From positions 496,001 through 560,000 of the forward strand of contig CAJNOP010000035.1 in the NCBI GenBank assembly GCA_905250075.1: 64,000 bases of DNA. Reading direction: 5' to 3'. This document shows, piece after piece, positions 45,620 to 55,425 of the stretch. This DNA comes from Rotaria sp. Silwood1 (lineage: Eukaryota > Rotifera > Eurotatoria > Philodinida > Philodinidae). The notes beneath the pieces are model-generated. The model was not told where the DNA came from and did no database searches. It saw only the letters and a program-made list of their open reading frames with translations. Both the position numbers and the translations under genes were made by a program. Each line of letters begins with the position of its first letter. Position 1 is the first letter of the stretch.

Positions 45620-46339
45620 TACCTCCTCCCCGACAGAAATGTGGGTTCACACATATTAGAAGATACCAGGGTAAAAAACGAAAAACAAAAAAAAGAGAAA
45701 AAAACAATTGTAGGAATACCGATACGAGGAGAAAAAGAATAAAATAAAAAAGAAGAAATGACAGTATAATGGCATTATGAAAAACGAAAAGAAAGAGAAA
45801 AAAACAAGTAAGAGCGAATACGATGTGCGTGACGACTCAGTTCTACGAGCTCTTTTTGCAATCTACGAAACGATATTGAGAACAATATTTAGGCACCGTT
45901 CGCGCAACGGATTCCATTTGAGAAACGAAAAAACAACGATTCGACGAAGAGAATTTGCGTTAAAAATCACGATTTTCGATTAAAATTTTTAAATAGTCTT
46001 CGATTGTGAAAGATGTACAATTGACACGACACGAGGAAAAAGAAATGAAAATGTTTTCATATGTAATCTTATGAGTTTTCTCCGATGTAGTCATAAAAAT
46101 AATTGTCAATTTGATATCGAATGCAAAAAGTCCGAATAATTAGTTTCAAATAGCATCATTGTGTTGCATAATATCATATAGTAAAAGAAACTTCAAATAA
46201 CGAAGTATTGTTATGGTTTTAACGAACATGATTGAAGTTTTGAGATGCTGTTTAGAACCAGTAGCTAATATTGTACTACTTGCAAATATTAATCCACAAG
46301 CAAAAGTACCGCTGGTAACACAAGTCGAGGTGTTATCCG

Positions 46340-47100
46340 TAGAGACCTGCGGGAACAACTTTTTTTGGTTCCCGTTCCCGTATTGAAAATTTTTGTTCCC
46401 GTTCCGTATTCTCGTTCCCGTAATGCTTTGAGAATAGCTACAATGATTTCATTATTCACATTCATCAACATTACTCCTACTTGATACTAGCTTTTAGCGA
46501 CATCATGTTTCTCACAATACAAGATTCCGTATATTAAAAGTAAATTTCTGATTCAAGGCTCATAAACCTATTGAAACTTGAAACTTGAGTTGAAACTTGA
46601 AACTTGAGTTGAAACTTGAAACTTGAAATTTCAGTTGAAACTTGAAACTTGAAATTCCAGTTGAAACTTGAAACTTGAAATTTCAATTGAATTCAAGTTT
46701 CAAGTTTGACATATATGTAATCTTGATGATCCCAACTTGGATGCCGACGACGACGATGGTGGTAAAGAATATCGTGATTCTCATAATCTATGTTTGAATG
46801 AACTTGTCTGATTTTGTTGACTGATATTTGTTCTCTTTTCAATTATATTTCAAATAGTTATTGGAAATCGAATACTGTAAGATTAACAGATTTTAATGCA
46901 AACAGAAATCGGATATAGGGTTTGCCGGGAACAGAAATTTTTAATACAATTCCCGTTCCCGTGTTCCCGTTCCCAGAGTGTCCACCAGAATTCCTGTTCC
47001 CGCATTTCCGTTCCTAAGGTCTCACGGGAATTCCCGTTCCCGATTCCCGCGGGAAACGGGACAGGAAAACACGGGAAAAAGTCGTTCCCGCAGGACCCTA
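46340..47100. mobile_element. hAT-type MITE (word-repeat type) inside the LTR element
   Basis: The 8-bp duplication GTTATCCG lies at 46332-46339 and 47101-47108. Terminal inverted repeats are TAGAGACCTGCGGGAAC and TAGGGTCCTGCGGGAAC (15 of 17). Both ends continue into repeated GTTCCCG words and their complements; the middle holds an array of GAAACTT words (46571-46709). It has no transposase. It interrupts the minus-strand reading frames of the LTR element: the hydrophobic frame at 47098-47388 stops at the junction, and a similar frame resumes at 46146-46358. Confidence 0.88.
46571..46709. repeat. GAAACTT word array ending in inverted copies
   Basis: About fifteen copies of TTGAAACTTGAAACTTGAG-like words, then the complement CAAGTTTCAAGTTT at the right end. 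It can pair with itself. Located at the centre of the hAT MITE. Confidence 0.85.
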
Positions 47101-47828
47101 GTTATCCGTCGAAGTAAATAGGAATCCCGTCTGGATGAGTATCGATAATAAAAACATTGCAAGATAAGCGAAATATTCGACCGTAAGTTGCAGAAATTGT
47201 GTTAATACAGTGATGTGTATTTTATTACTGTGAGAACTCGATTTTCTATTTGAAAATAGTCTCAGCCGTATTTTCGTCGCACTCAACAGATTATTTGATA
47301 GAAGTGATTGTAAAAAATTGAAATTTGTCGATCGACCACGAACGCAATAATTAGATCGTGTGCACGACTTATGAAGAGGTGAAAACAATAGAGTCTATCC
47401 TTGAGCTTGAAATTTTGATTCACAGCGACGATTCGGTTTCAATACCAGTTCTGGCACTGAATATTGATTTCCAGGTAGAATAGCGTATTGTGATTGTCAA
47501 TCACAGAAAAAGTTTTTTTCGTATTCAAGTAGTTGCTTGAGATCGGAGCTTTTGTGCTCAAGTTCAATTGGATGTGGAACGTAAGAGTGTTCAGAACTAA
47601 ATTTCTCGGTAAATATTGATCGTTGTGGTTTTATATCGTAAGTATGCCACGATTCAGTGCTTTCGAGCCAAAATACATCAGATTCAGTTTCGATATTTTT
47701 CTGTTGAATTGATAGATTTTCTTGACGAGCTTGTTCGATGAACAATTCTCGTTGCAGTTTTGTTTCGTGTATATGCCATGATTAGGTTCCGTCGGGCCAC
47801 AGTGAGTTCGATTCAACTTCATTTGTGA

Positions 47829-48458
47829 TTATGACAGTGTCTTGTAGCTGTTCAGCATCGAAAAGATTTTCTTTGGATTTGATGTAAGTACTTTCGTGAC
47901 GGTGATGATATTCATGTTGACTGCGTTGTCGTCGAAGTAATTTATCAACTTTTTTTGTTTCGACTGGTTCAATGAACAGGAATCAGTTTTTCCGTAAAAC
48001 TTTTTGGATTCGTTTTCACTCATTAAATCAGTAATATCTTTAAGCGTCTCATCGATTCGTGGAGCGATATTCCTACAATCATGCTATAAAATCAACGAAT
48101 GGGGCGAAAGTTGTTTTCGTGATATGACAGGCACAGCTTTACGTTTTTGATGATAAGGATCCTGTTCGGCAAGTTGTTCAAGACGATTTCGACGATCATG
48201 TGAGTCAACACATCGGGAACAAATAAACGTTTCTTGTTGTAACCGAATCTTTTAGGCAATTGCTGCATTAAAACAAGTGATACAAACAGTATGCGAGCAC
48301 GGATTGATCTTATAAGTATGCTTGTAAATACAGTCAAAGCAAACAGTATCCGATTGACCAAAACGTTGTGACCTATTGTTTGTTTGTTGCTGATATGTGC
48401 TATACCTTGAATCTGAGAATTGCGACGATAATACCAATGAATGAATACAATGGTTCAT
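47829..48458 (-). pseudogene. Decayed RING-finger ORF in the gag position of the LTR element
   Basis: One minus-strand frame runs from the ATG at 48458 to a stop at 47829, broken by TAA (48252-48254) and by a TAG near 48090. The ligand pattern is CFDC, x10, C-x-H (PCSHT), VCITC, then about 17 residues, CSRC. This is a full C3HC4 RING spacing. A basic, helical region (RRNRLEQLAEQDPYHQKRKA) and a polar C-terminus follow. The position right after the primer-binding site suggests this was the element's first ORF. RING domains can give ubiquitin ligase activity, but with the stops this copy is dead. The origin (captured host gene or ancestral element protein) is not known. Confidence 0.7.
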
Positions 48459-48501
48459 TTTCTAGGAGTAAAGCGCATAAAGAAAGCCGGTCACGACACC
48501 T

Positions 48502-48677
48502 AGCATTAGAAGATCCCTTTGCACCTTTTTGATGTTCGTTTTATTTAGAATTAACAACTATCACTCACTCAAGCGAGAGAAAAGAGAGCATTATATAAGA
48601 GAGAATAAAGCATCAAGGAATGCGAGCTGAATAAACAAATATTGATGAATCAAGGAATATAACATGCGACTATAACA
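48502..48677 (-). repeat. 5' LTR of the minus-strand retrotransposon
   Basis: 176 bp. Minus strand starts TGTTATAGTC and contains the same TATA-like and AATAAA words as the other LTR. The adjacent 48485-48501 is the likely primer-binding site. Confidence 0.85.
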
Positions 48678-49248
48678 GTACTAATGAGCTATGAATATCG
48701 TGAAAAAAGTTCGGGCCGCTAGCTTATTGCTACGAAGATACTGCAATTTGACAGTATGTTTTAAAATGAATGCTGTGGCTCCCCTCACGAACATCAGAAA
48801 AAATGATCTTCGAATTTCGACTTGAAACTTTTCAAAAAAAAAGACCTTACCAAGAATAGTTGTTTGTGAAAGTTTTAGGTCTTTTGACTTCTTCCGATCC
48901 TAAAATGAGAACATCAAATCATCTGTTTTATCTGAATAAAGTTATCATAGTTGTAACTACGGATAGAAACAGCGAAAAGATCTGAAACTTTCACAAAATA
49001 CTATTCTTGGTATGGTCTGTTTTTTTGCAAAGTTTCAAGTCGAAATTCGAAAATCATTTTTTCTGACGTTCCTGAGGAGGGCCACGGCATTTATTTTAAA
49101 ACATAATGTAAAAGTGGAGTATCTCCGTAGCAATAAGCTAGCGGTCTGGACTTTTTTCACGACATTCATAGCTCATTAGTACCTAAGTAATGCACATGGT
49201 CTCAACGCAAATGTGATTCAAGAGTTGATGACCTTCTCTCGTCAGCGG

Positions 49249-49744
49249 ACTGGCTACCGAGTCTGATATATGTCGTATTAGTCTCATTATTGTTTTCTCT
49301 CATACGAATAGAAAGTTTCTTTTGTTTACACTTCGTTTTTCTTCATGTAAACAGCACGACGGTTATTCCGGAATTATTTAAGTATTTCTTCGTGTGCTCA
49401 GCTAATAGTTGATGTAAATGATAGATCATCACCATCAGAAAAGTGATTGGATACAGGTTAGTCTCTAAACTGTTGGTGTTTCCATTGAAATTTCTAACTC
49501 TGACGTAAACTAATTAACTATAACTGAAATGATCGAGTATTACTAACAATGATAACCTTTTGTCTTGCTGTTTATTGTTTACAGAAAAATAGAACAGTAA
49601 TAATTCGATAGTTTTTAATAATTTTTATTATATAGTTAAGTATGGTATTTTATGAGTTTTAGATCCGTTTCGATTTGTTTTCTATTTCTCTAATATTCAA
49701 AGTTGAATAGACACCGAAGATATATATTTAAGAGAAGTAATCTA
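49249..49744. other. Spacer between two foldback copies, nothing recognised
   Basis: Unique AT-rich sequence without open frame or repeat ends. Confidence 0.4.
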
Positions 49745-50376
49745 GCGAGGGGGGTACCCGAAGTGATTAATCGCTTTTGAGTAGGACTATGTACATCATG
49801 TAGTGAATTGAGCTATGAATATTCTGAAAAGAGTTCGGGTCAATAGCTTATTGCTAAGAAGATACTGTATTTTTACGGTATTTTTTAGCAAAATGCCATG
49901 ATCTCCCTCAGGAACGTCAGATAAATTGGTTTTCGAATTTCGACTTGAAATTTTGCATAGATAGAAGCCTTAATGAGGATAGTTTATGGTGAATGCTTCA
50001 GATCTTTTTGATTGTTTCTATCCTGAAATACGAACATCGAATTTGCCTTACGTACGAGCGATATAAAAGACACGCTTTTACCGTAGCCGTATTTCAGGAT
50101 AGGAACAACCAAAAGATATAAAACTTTCACCATAAACTATTCTCATTAAGGCCTATATCTGCACAAAGTTTCAATTCGAACTTTGAAAATCAGTTTTTCT
50201 GATGTTCCTGAGGAAGACCACGACATTCTGTTGAAAAATACTGTAAAAATGCAGTATCTTGTCAGTAATAAGCTCTAGGCCCGAAATCTTTTCAAAATAT
50301 TCATAGCTCAATAGGCACTACATGATGCACATAGCTCCGACTCAAAAGCGGTTAATCACTTCGGGTACCTCCCTTG
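49745..50376. mobile_element. Foldback element, copy 3 (intact palindrome)
   Basis: A 632-bp palindrome whose arms match from GCGAGGGGGGTACCC at the left to its counterpart CAAGGGAGGTACCC (other strand) at the right, through GAAGTGATTAATCGCTTTTG, TTGAGCTATGAATATT and TTTTTACGGTATTTTT. The arms then run through TTCGAATTTCGACTTGAAA and CCTGAAATACG. Only about 70 bp near 50060 are unpaired. TA lies on each side, which may be the target site. Colinear with copy 2. Non-coding. Confidence 0.88.
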
Positions 50377-53300
50377 TAAGCTATCATCTAAAATTTTGTT
50401 GTACTTCGCGAACTTCATTAATTAGGAAATAATTAGTTTGAAAACATATGCTGGTCAAACAATACGATATGCCAGCAATCGTACGTTGGTATTTGCTCTC
50501 CAAACAATATTTCTACAAAGTGTGTTGCACTATAGTTTATTATGGCACCAAACGGTTCCATATGTGGTTATCTCTTGTGATGTAACGTAAAAGGTGTGGG
50601 ATCTCGATCGCCATTTAAACGACGTATTTACGTCATTTTGTGAAACGACTTTAAACTCATAATTAGCGGCTGTGTAATGATATACTATCGATAGCTTTTG
50701 CTGAGTTCTATTAGATACTAACAAGCTTGTCATGATCTGATGTTCCGAAAAACCTCTTTGTACTTAAAACGTTTCGTCATCTGTGGTGTCCCTTAAAAAT
50801 AACTTTTAATGTTAAGCTACTATTAATTTTTTTTGACCTGTGTACATATCAGTCGATAAGTTTCGTCGACCTTTGCAATGCAATCAAATCTACCGTTTAA
50901 AAATGCCATTGGATTACGTTTTTTGTCGTTCCATGTTGGCGTCACTATTAAGCATATATGAAAGTAGGCAGTTTTTCTATATTTTAAGCTTGTCGTTACT
51001 CTGCAACAACTACTATGCACGGTAAGAGTAGTTCGACTTAGTTCAAAATTTCTGAAAATATTCTCTGAGATCTAATCACTCTCTCTCTTTCTAGGTTGTT
51101 GAAAGCTAAGGTTCTTCTTAATCTGTGCTTCAACAGGTTTGCCCAAAATATCATACGCATTGGAGGGCGTCACAAGTGTGACGGTTTTCATTTATCGATA
51201 AATAACGAAACATTTGCAGTCCCTTGCATCATAAATACGAATGTGTAGAGCTATCAAAACTTAAGCTTGAATGAAACTTTTACATACACTTTAAACCACA
51301 ATTTGTACTACAGACGGAAATGACCACATTTAGTAGTAGTAAGGTGTAATAAATAGGGCAAAAAGGCGATCATTTTCTTCTAGTTATATACACGTCATGC
51401 ATGACATGATGTAAATACAGATGAAAACTATCAGCATAGTTTACTGTAAAAAATAGCATGAATACAATTGTTGTTTGACTGCATAATGTGAACTTGATGC
51501 AAACTTTTTTGTTTTAAATCAGTTGAACCAAAAATGTGCCACACCTCAAAGTAACTATCATTATGTCGAAAAGTCGGGTAGGTTCTATATTAATATGAGT
51601 ATTAAAAACGGTGCACTAATCTAGTTTAGTTTTAAGTTTAATAGTAAAAAAAATAACAATTTCGTAATGAGTGAATCATTGGTATTCCTCCAGATCCTCA
51701 TAAAAAAAAGAAAGAAAAAAATCTGATGAAATCATTATAACGTGTCTTTCAATAGCACACTTTCTTACTAATGAGGGTCATAGCGTAGAATAACTCCTGA
51801 ATCATCGCATAGATGCTAGCCTGTTCATATGTCTTCAATATCCGTCCAACTTAGATATTCGAAAACTACATAAACACAATCAAAATTGACTCAAAATCTT
51901 AGAAACACTCTTTACACATGTTAATGGCATTGAATGCTTAGTACTAAGATAAGACTCTTGTACTTTGAATCATTTTTGTCATATACATCTTTGTGCATTA
52001 CAAACTGCTTGTTTTAAGAAACGAGTAAATTCTTCTAGAAAATAATCATGCTGCATAGATTTAAATTCTTTCAAAGAAAGTTTTATTGAAACCTGAGTTA
52101 CTTTAATATTGTTGTGTCATTTTTTAACAATGACATATTTCTTTATATTTCATTAGCACAATCTATATCGTATCAAAGCATCTAAATTATCTTTCAAACA
52201 ATTTACGTTTATGGCATATGATTGTCTTTATTCTGGCAATAATCCCTGTTGCTCTTGTTTTGAGTTTCTAGAAAATAGACTTGTTTGAACTTTTGTCTAT
52301 TATGTTTTTACGCATTCATAATGTGTAAGAAACTTTGAACGAATGCCAAACTACGTCATATACAGCCATCGATGAATGACCTTAAAAAGCTCGAAAACGA
52401 TGAAGAATGGCACACATTAAGATGACCAATTAGAGGTCATGTTAAAACGGATAAATAGATTCATAAATGAAATCCAGTACGATTATCGCTTATGTTCCAG
52501 CAGAACCAACCATTATTACGACAGTCGTTGTTTGATGTGTTCAGATCTCTTTTGTACTAACTTAAAGAAGTGTATAAAAAACTGTCGTTGGACAGTCTTG
52601 GATATTCTATATTAGAAAAATCTTATTGATCTTATTTATCGTTGCTATATCTTTCAAATTCAAACACTTTTCTAGAACACTTTGTTCGTGTGGCAATACA
52701 ATTCACTCCTGTTCTTTGACTTTTATTGAATTTTTAGCTTATGTGAAGTTCCAATTAATTTTTCTCACAAGTAGACAATATTTCACGAAAACATACGTTA
52801 ATACTTGAAACAGCCTTTTTTCCCACGCTTACGTTTAAACGCGTTTATGGAAGAGTGCTTGTGTGAACATGAGGAAACTTGATTTGTAAGGTGTAACTAC
52901 GGTTAATGTTTTCTAAACCACTACCAACGAATTTGTAAATGTTCGGAACATTACTATTTTTAACGTTTTAACTTGCGTTCCTTTTTACACGCATATAATT
53001 ATTTGAAAATGCTTAATATCATGCATTTTTCGTTCGAATGTTTAACCACGAGAGTGACGCACTATAGGATCAACATATGAATACCTATAAATCAAATTTT
53101 TTCATGGTTCTTTTTTATCAAATCTGTTCGCTTGTGTTGTTCTGTAAATTTTGACGCTTAAACGATAAACTAAAGAGGATTATATGTTTTACAAAGTAGA
53201 TCTTTCATTTTCAATTTTTCGTGAATTTTTTGTTTTCGTTTCATGCTTTAGAGAAGTAGAAAGTAGTATATAAAAACGCATATACATACATGAAATCTTT

Positions 53301-53593
53301 ATTCTTTTAGCGCTTTAACGAATTAGCAGAAAAATGCATTGTTTACGACGTAAAATCGTTGGTGAGACCATTCTAAATATTTAAGTTTTCGATAGTTTCA
53401 TGTATTGTCTTTGAATATATATTCAAAGTCAACATTTCGCGCATATTCGAATGATATTTTGATATCTTATATAAAACACAAAACGATAGATTTTATCTAA
53501 AGTAAGAATAGGAAATAAATTTAATACCAAGTCATTTGTTTGTAAAAGAAAAAAAGTGTATTTTCACTTATCCAACAGTTAATAAAGAATAAG
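50377..53593. other. 3.2 kb without a supportable gene
   Basis: Short frames such as 50530-50733 and 50823-51020 (minus) have somewhat protein-like composition (for example FHICLIVTPTWNDKKRNPMA) but no recognised domain or exon partners. A small inverted repeat GCGTCACAAGTGTGACG lies near 51168. Possibly decayed transposon sequence. No RNA gene seen. Confidence 0.4.
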
Positions 53594-54740
53594 GGTACAA
53601 TCATAGGCGGCGGAACCACGAGGCCTGGATAGGCACGAGCCTACCCTAGGTTGGAGAGGTAAAGGCTTGGGTAGGCTCAAACTGGTAAATATAAAGGTTT
53701 GAATAGGCTCAGTTTGACGTATAAATTTTCTAATAATAGTTAATTTGCATGTAATTCTAACAGATGACGCGTTATTACAATGGCAGTGTGCATTTTATCT
53801 ATTACAAATTCGTGTAGAGAGGCATACTGATTGGCCTTCGTGGACTTCTATATCTATGTCAAATTGTTTATTTTCGACATAAGATAATTTGACTTTTGTT
53901 ATAAAGTTCTGTTCAAAATAACTTTTGAATTTTAAGCAATAAAGAACAGTATACTTCCACAAGCGGTGAAGCCACAAGATTTGAGTAGGCTGAAGTTCAT
54001 CATATTTGAAGTTTCATAGTTTAAGAGAGATGTGAACAGTTGCTCCTCATTCTATCATATTAACAAACTTGCTTAGTGCTTGAAAGTTTCTGCTGTCATC
54101 ACTAACAACTACTAACTGTTTTAGGAAAAAGCTAAGGTCCGTATGAATAGGTGTCGTGGAATACATTAGCAATGAGTTCACATCATATTGTTTTGTTAGA
54201 AGTGAAGAATACCTTCACAGGATCTTGCAGCCATATCTACTGGATAATGCCAAAAGTTTTCCTCTTGCAGCGGTCAATCTCAGATGCCAAGCATCCATTT
54301 TCAATAGGGATATTACTTTACCTTTACTTTATAAATAACGATAAAGATAATCTTTTTTTTTATTTTATAAAGAATAAGGATAACCTTTACTTTCAAAAAT
54401 AAAGATGAGAAAATAAAGAAAAAGATAATCTTTATTTGTAAAAATAAAGCTAAAATAAAGAATAAAGATATATTTTTTCATGTAATAAATACATATGCAA
54501 ATATCCTGTGTCAGAACAGAATATATTAATGAGTGTTCTTTCTTACCACCATCATCACTTCCAAATGTCATATCGTCAAAAAACAAGGGCTACTCATGAA
54601 ACGATATGTAAGAAAAATGTTACTGCGCATTATATTAGGTTGGTAAGAAATTTTTGTCGTTTTTTTCTTAATCCTCGAAAATATTCGCAAAGCTTCCAGA
54701 AGTTGCTATACCTAGGATATATATAGAGGATACGTATATC

Positions 54741-55023
54741 TTGCGAACAACAACAAAACTACCAGTAAAAAAGCTAGTTTCGAATTATAAATGGAGATTA
54801 CTCGTAGAGAGCTCCGAATGCTTTTACTTCATAAATTCCGTTTTGGGCCATACAGCAACAGAAGCAGCAAGCAGCATATGCAGCACGATGGGCAACGATG
54901 TACTCTCCATTTGTACAGCGTAACATTGGCTCAATCCATTTAAGAATGAGAACTTCGAACTTGACAATTTTCCTCATTCTGACGAGGGCAAGCAAAAGTT
55001 TGATTACTTGCTTTTCAAATTTT
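54741..55023 (+). pseudogene. mariner transposase N-terminus, left half
   Basis: The frame holds the mariner DNA-binding region: ECFYFINSVLGHTATEAASS, then after a TAA stop (54921-54923) HWLNPFKNENFELDNF. Spacing matches the family's first helix-turn-helix (..FxxGxxAxEAxxxI.. and ..RWFxxFRxGDFxLED..). The right-hand copy has Gln at the stop position. No catalytic D,D34D region. Confidence 0.75.
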
Positions 55024-55140
55024 AGTGTTGCCAGTTTATAGAGCTTATTGAGTTATTAACTGATATAATAATCATTCAGGTCAACAACGCGGCTTTACAG
55101 TAAATTTCTGATAATCAAAGTCTCTATTAACCTGTCAATA

Positions 55141-55228
55141 GCCTATAATGGTCCTATAGGGACCCCTATAGGACCCTATAAGCCCTTATAAGCCCCTATA
55201 GGACCTTATAAGCCCCTATAGGGGTCCT
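55141..55228. repeat. CCTATAGG/CCTATAAG minisatellite
   Basis: Words CCTATAGGGACC, CCTATAGGACC and CCTATAAGCCC repeat about seven times. CCTATAGG is itself palindromic. Sits exactly between the inverted mariner halves. Confidence 0.85.
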
Positions 55229-55425
55229 CGATTGAGCCAATGTTGCGCTGTATAAATGGAGAGAACATCGTTGCCCATCGTACTGAATATGCTGCTTGCT
55301 GCTTCTGTTGCTGTACGGCCTAAAACGGAATTTATGAAGTAAAAGCATTCGGAGCTCTCTACGAGTAATCTCCATTTATAATTCGAAACTAGCTTTTTTA
55401 CTGGTAGTTTTGTTGTTGTTCGCAA
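55216..55425 (-). pseudogene. mariner transposase N-terminus, right half
   Basis: Minus-strand frame of 69 codons with ECFYFINSVLGRTATEAASS and ending TAQHWLNRGPL, where the last residues come from the minisatellite. Truncated after the first DNA-binding helices. Confidence 0.75.

Larger units (their letters stand above)
45446..48677 (-). mobile_element. Non-autonomous LTR retrotransposon, minus strand, nested in foldback copy 2
   Basis: On the minus strand two ~175-bp LTRs begin TGTTATAG and share about nine-tenths of their bases. They are flanked by GTACT/AGTAC target duplications (45441-45445, 48678-48682). A polypurine tract GGGGAGGAGG (complement of 45622-45631) sits just upstream of the 3' LTR, and a candidate primer-binding site GGTGTCGTGACCGG follows the 5' LTR. 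Each LTR has a TTATATAATGC box and AATAAA. The interior holds a decayed RING-finger ORF starting 43 bp from the 5' LTR and later hydrophobic frames. I find no reverse transcriptase, integrase or protease. Without the hAT insert its interior is about 2.1 kb. LTR divergence says the insertion is not recent. Confidence 0.85.
45377..49246. mobile_element. Foldback element, copy 2, split by an LTR retrotransposon
   Basis: The outer left arm (45377-45445) begins GCTGACGAGGGAAGGTCACC and its complement closes the element at 49246. The rest resumes at 48683 directly after the retrotransposon, with the 5-bp GTACT duplicated at 45441-45445 and 48678-48682. Without the insertion the element is 69 + 564 = 633 bp, against 632 bp for copy 3. 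It is a near-complete palindrome centred near 48940; paired words include TCGACTTGAAACTT with AAGTTTCAAGTCGA, and GAGCTATGAATATCGTG with CACGACATTCATAGCTC. No coding capacity, so it must rely on a transposase elsewhere. Confidence 0.85.
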
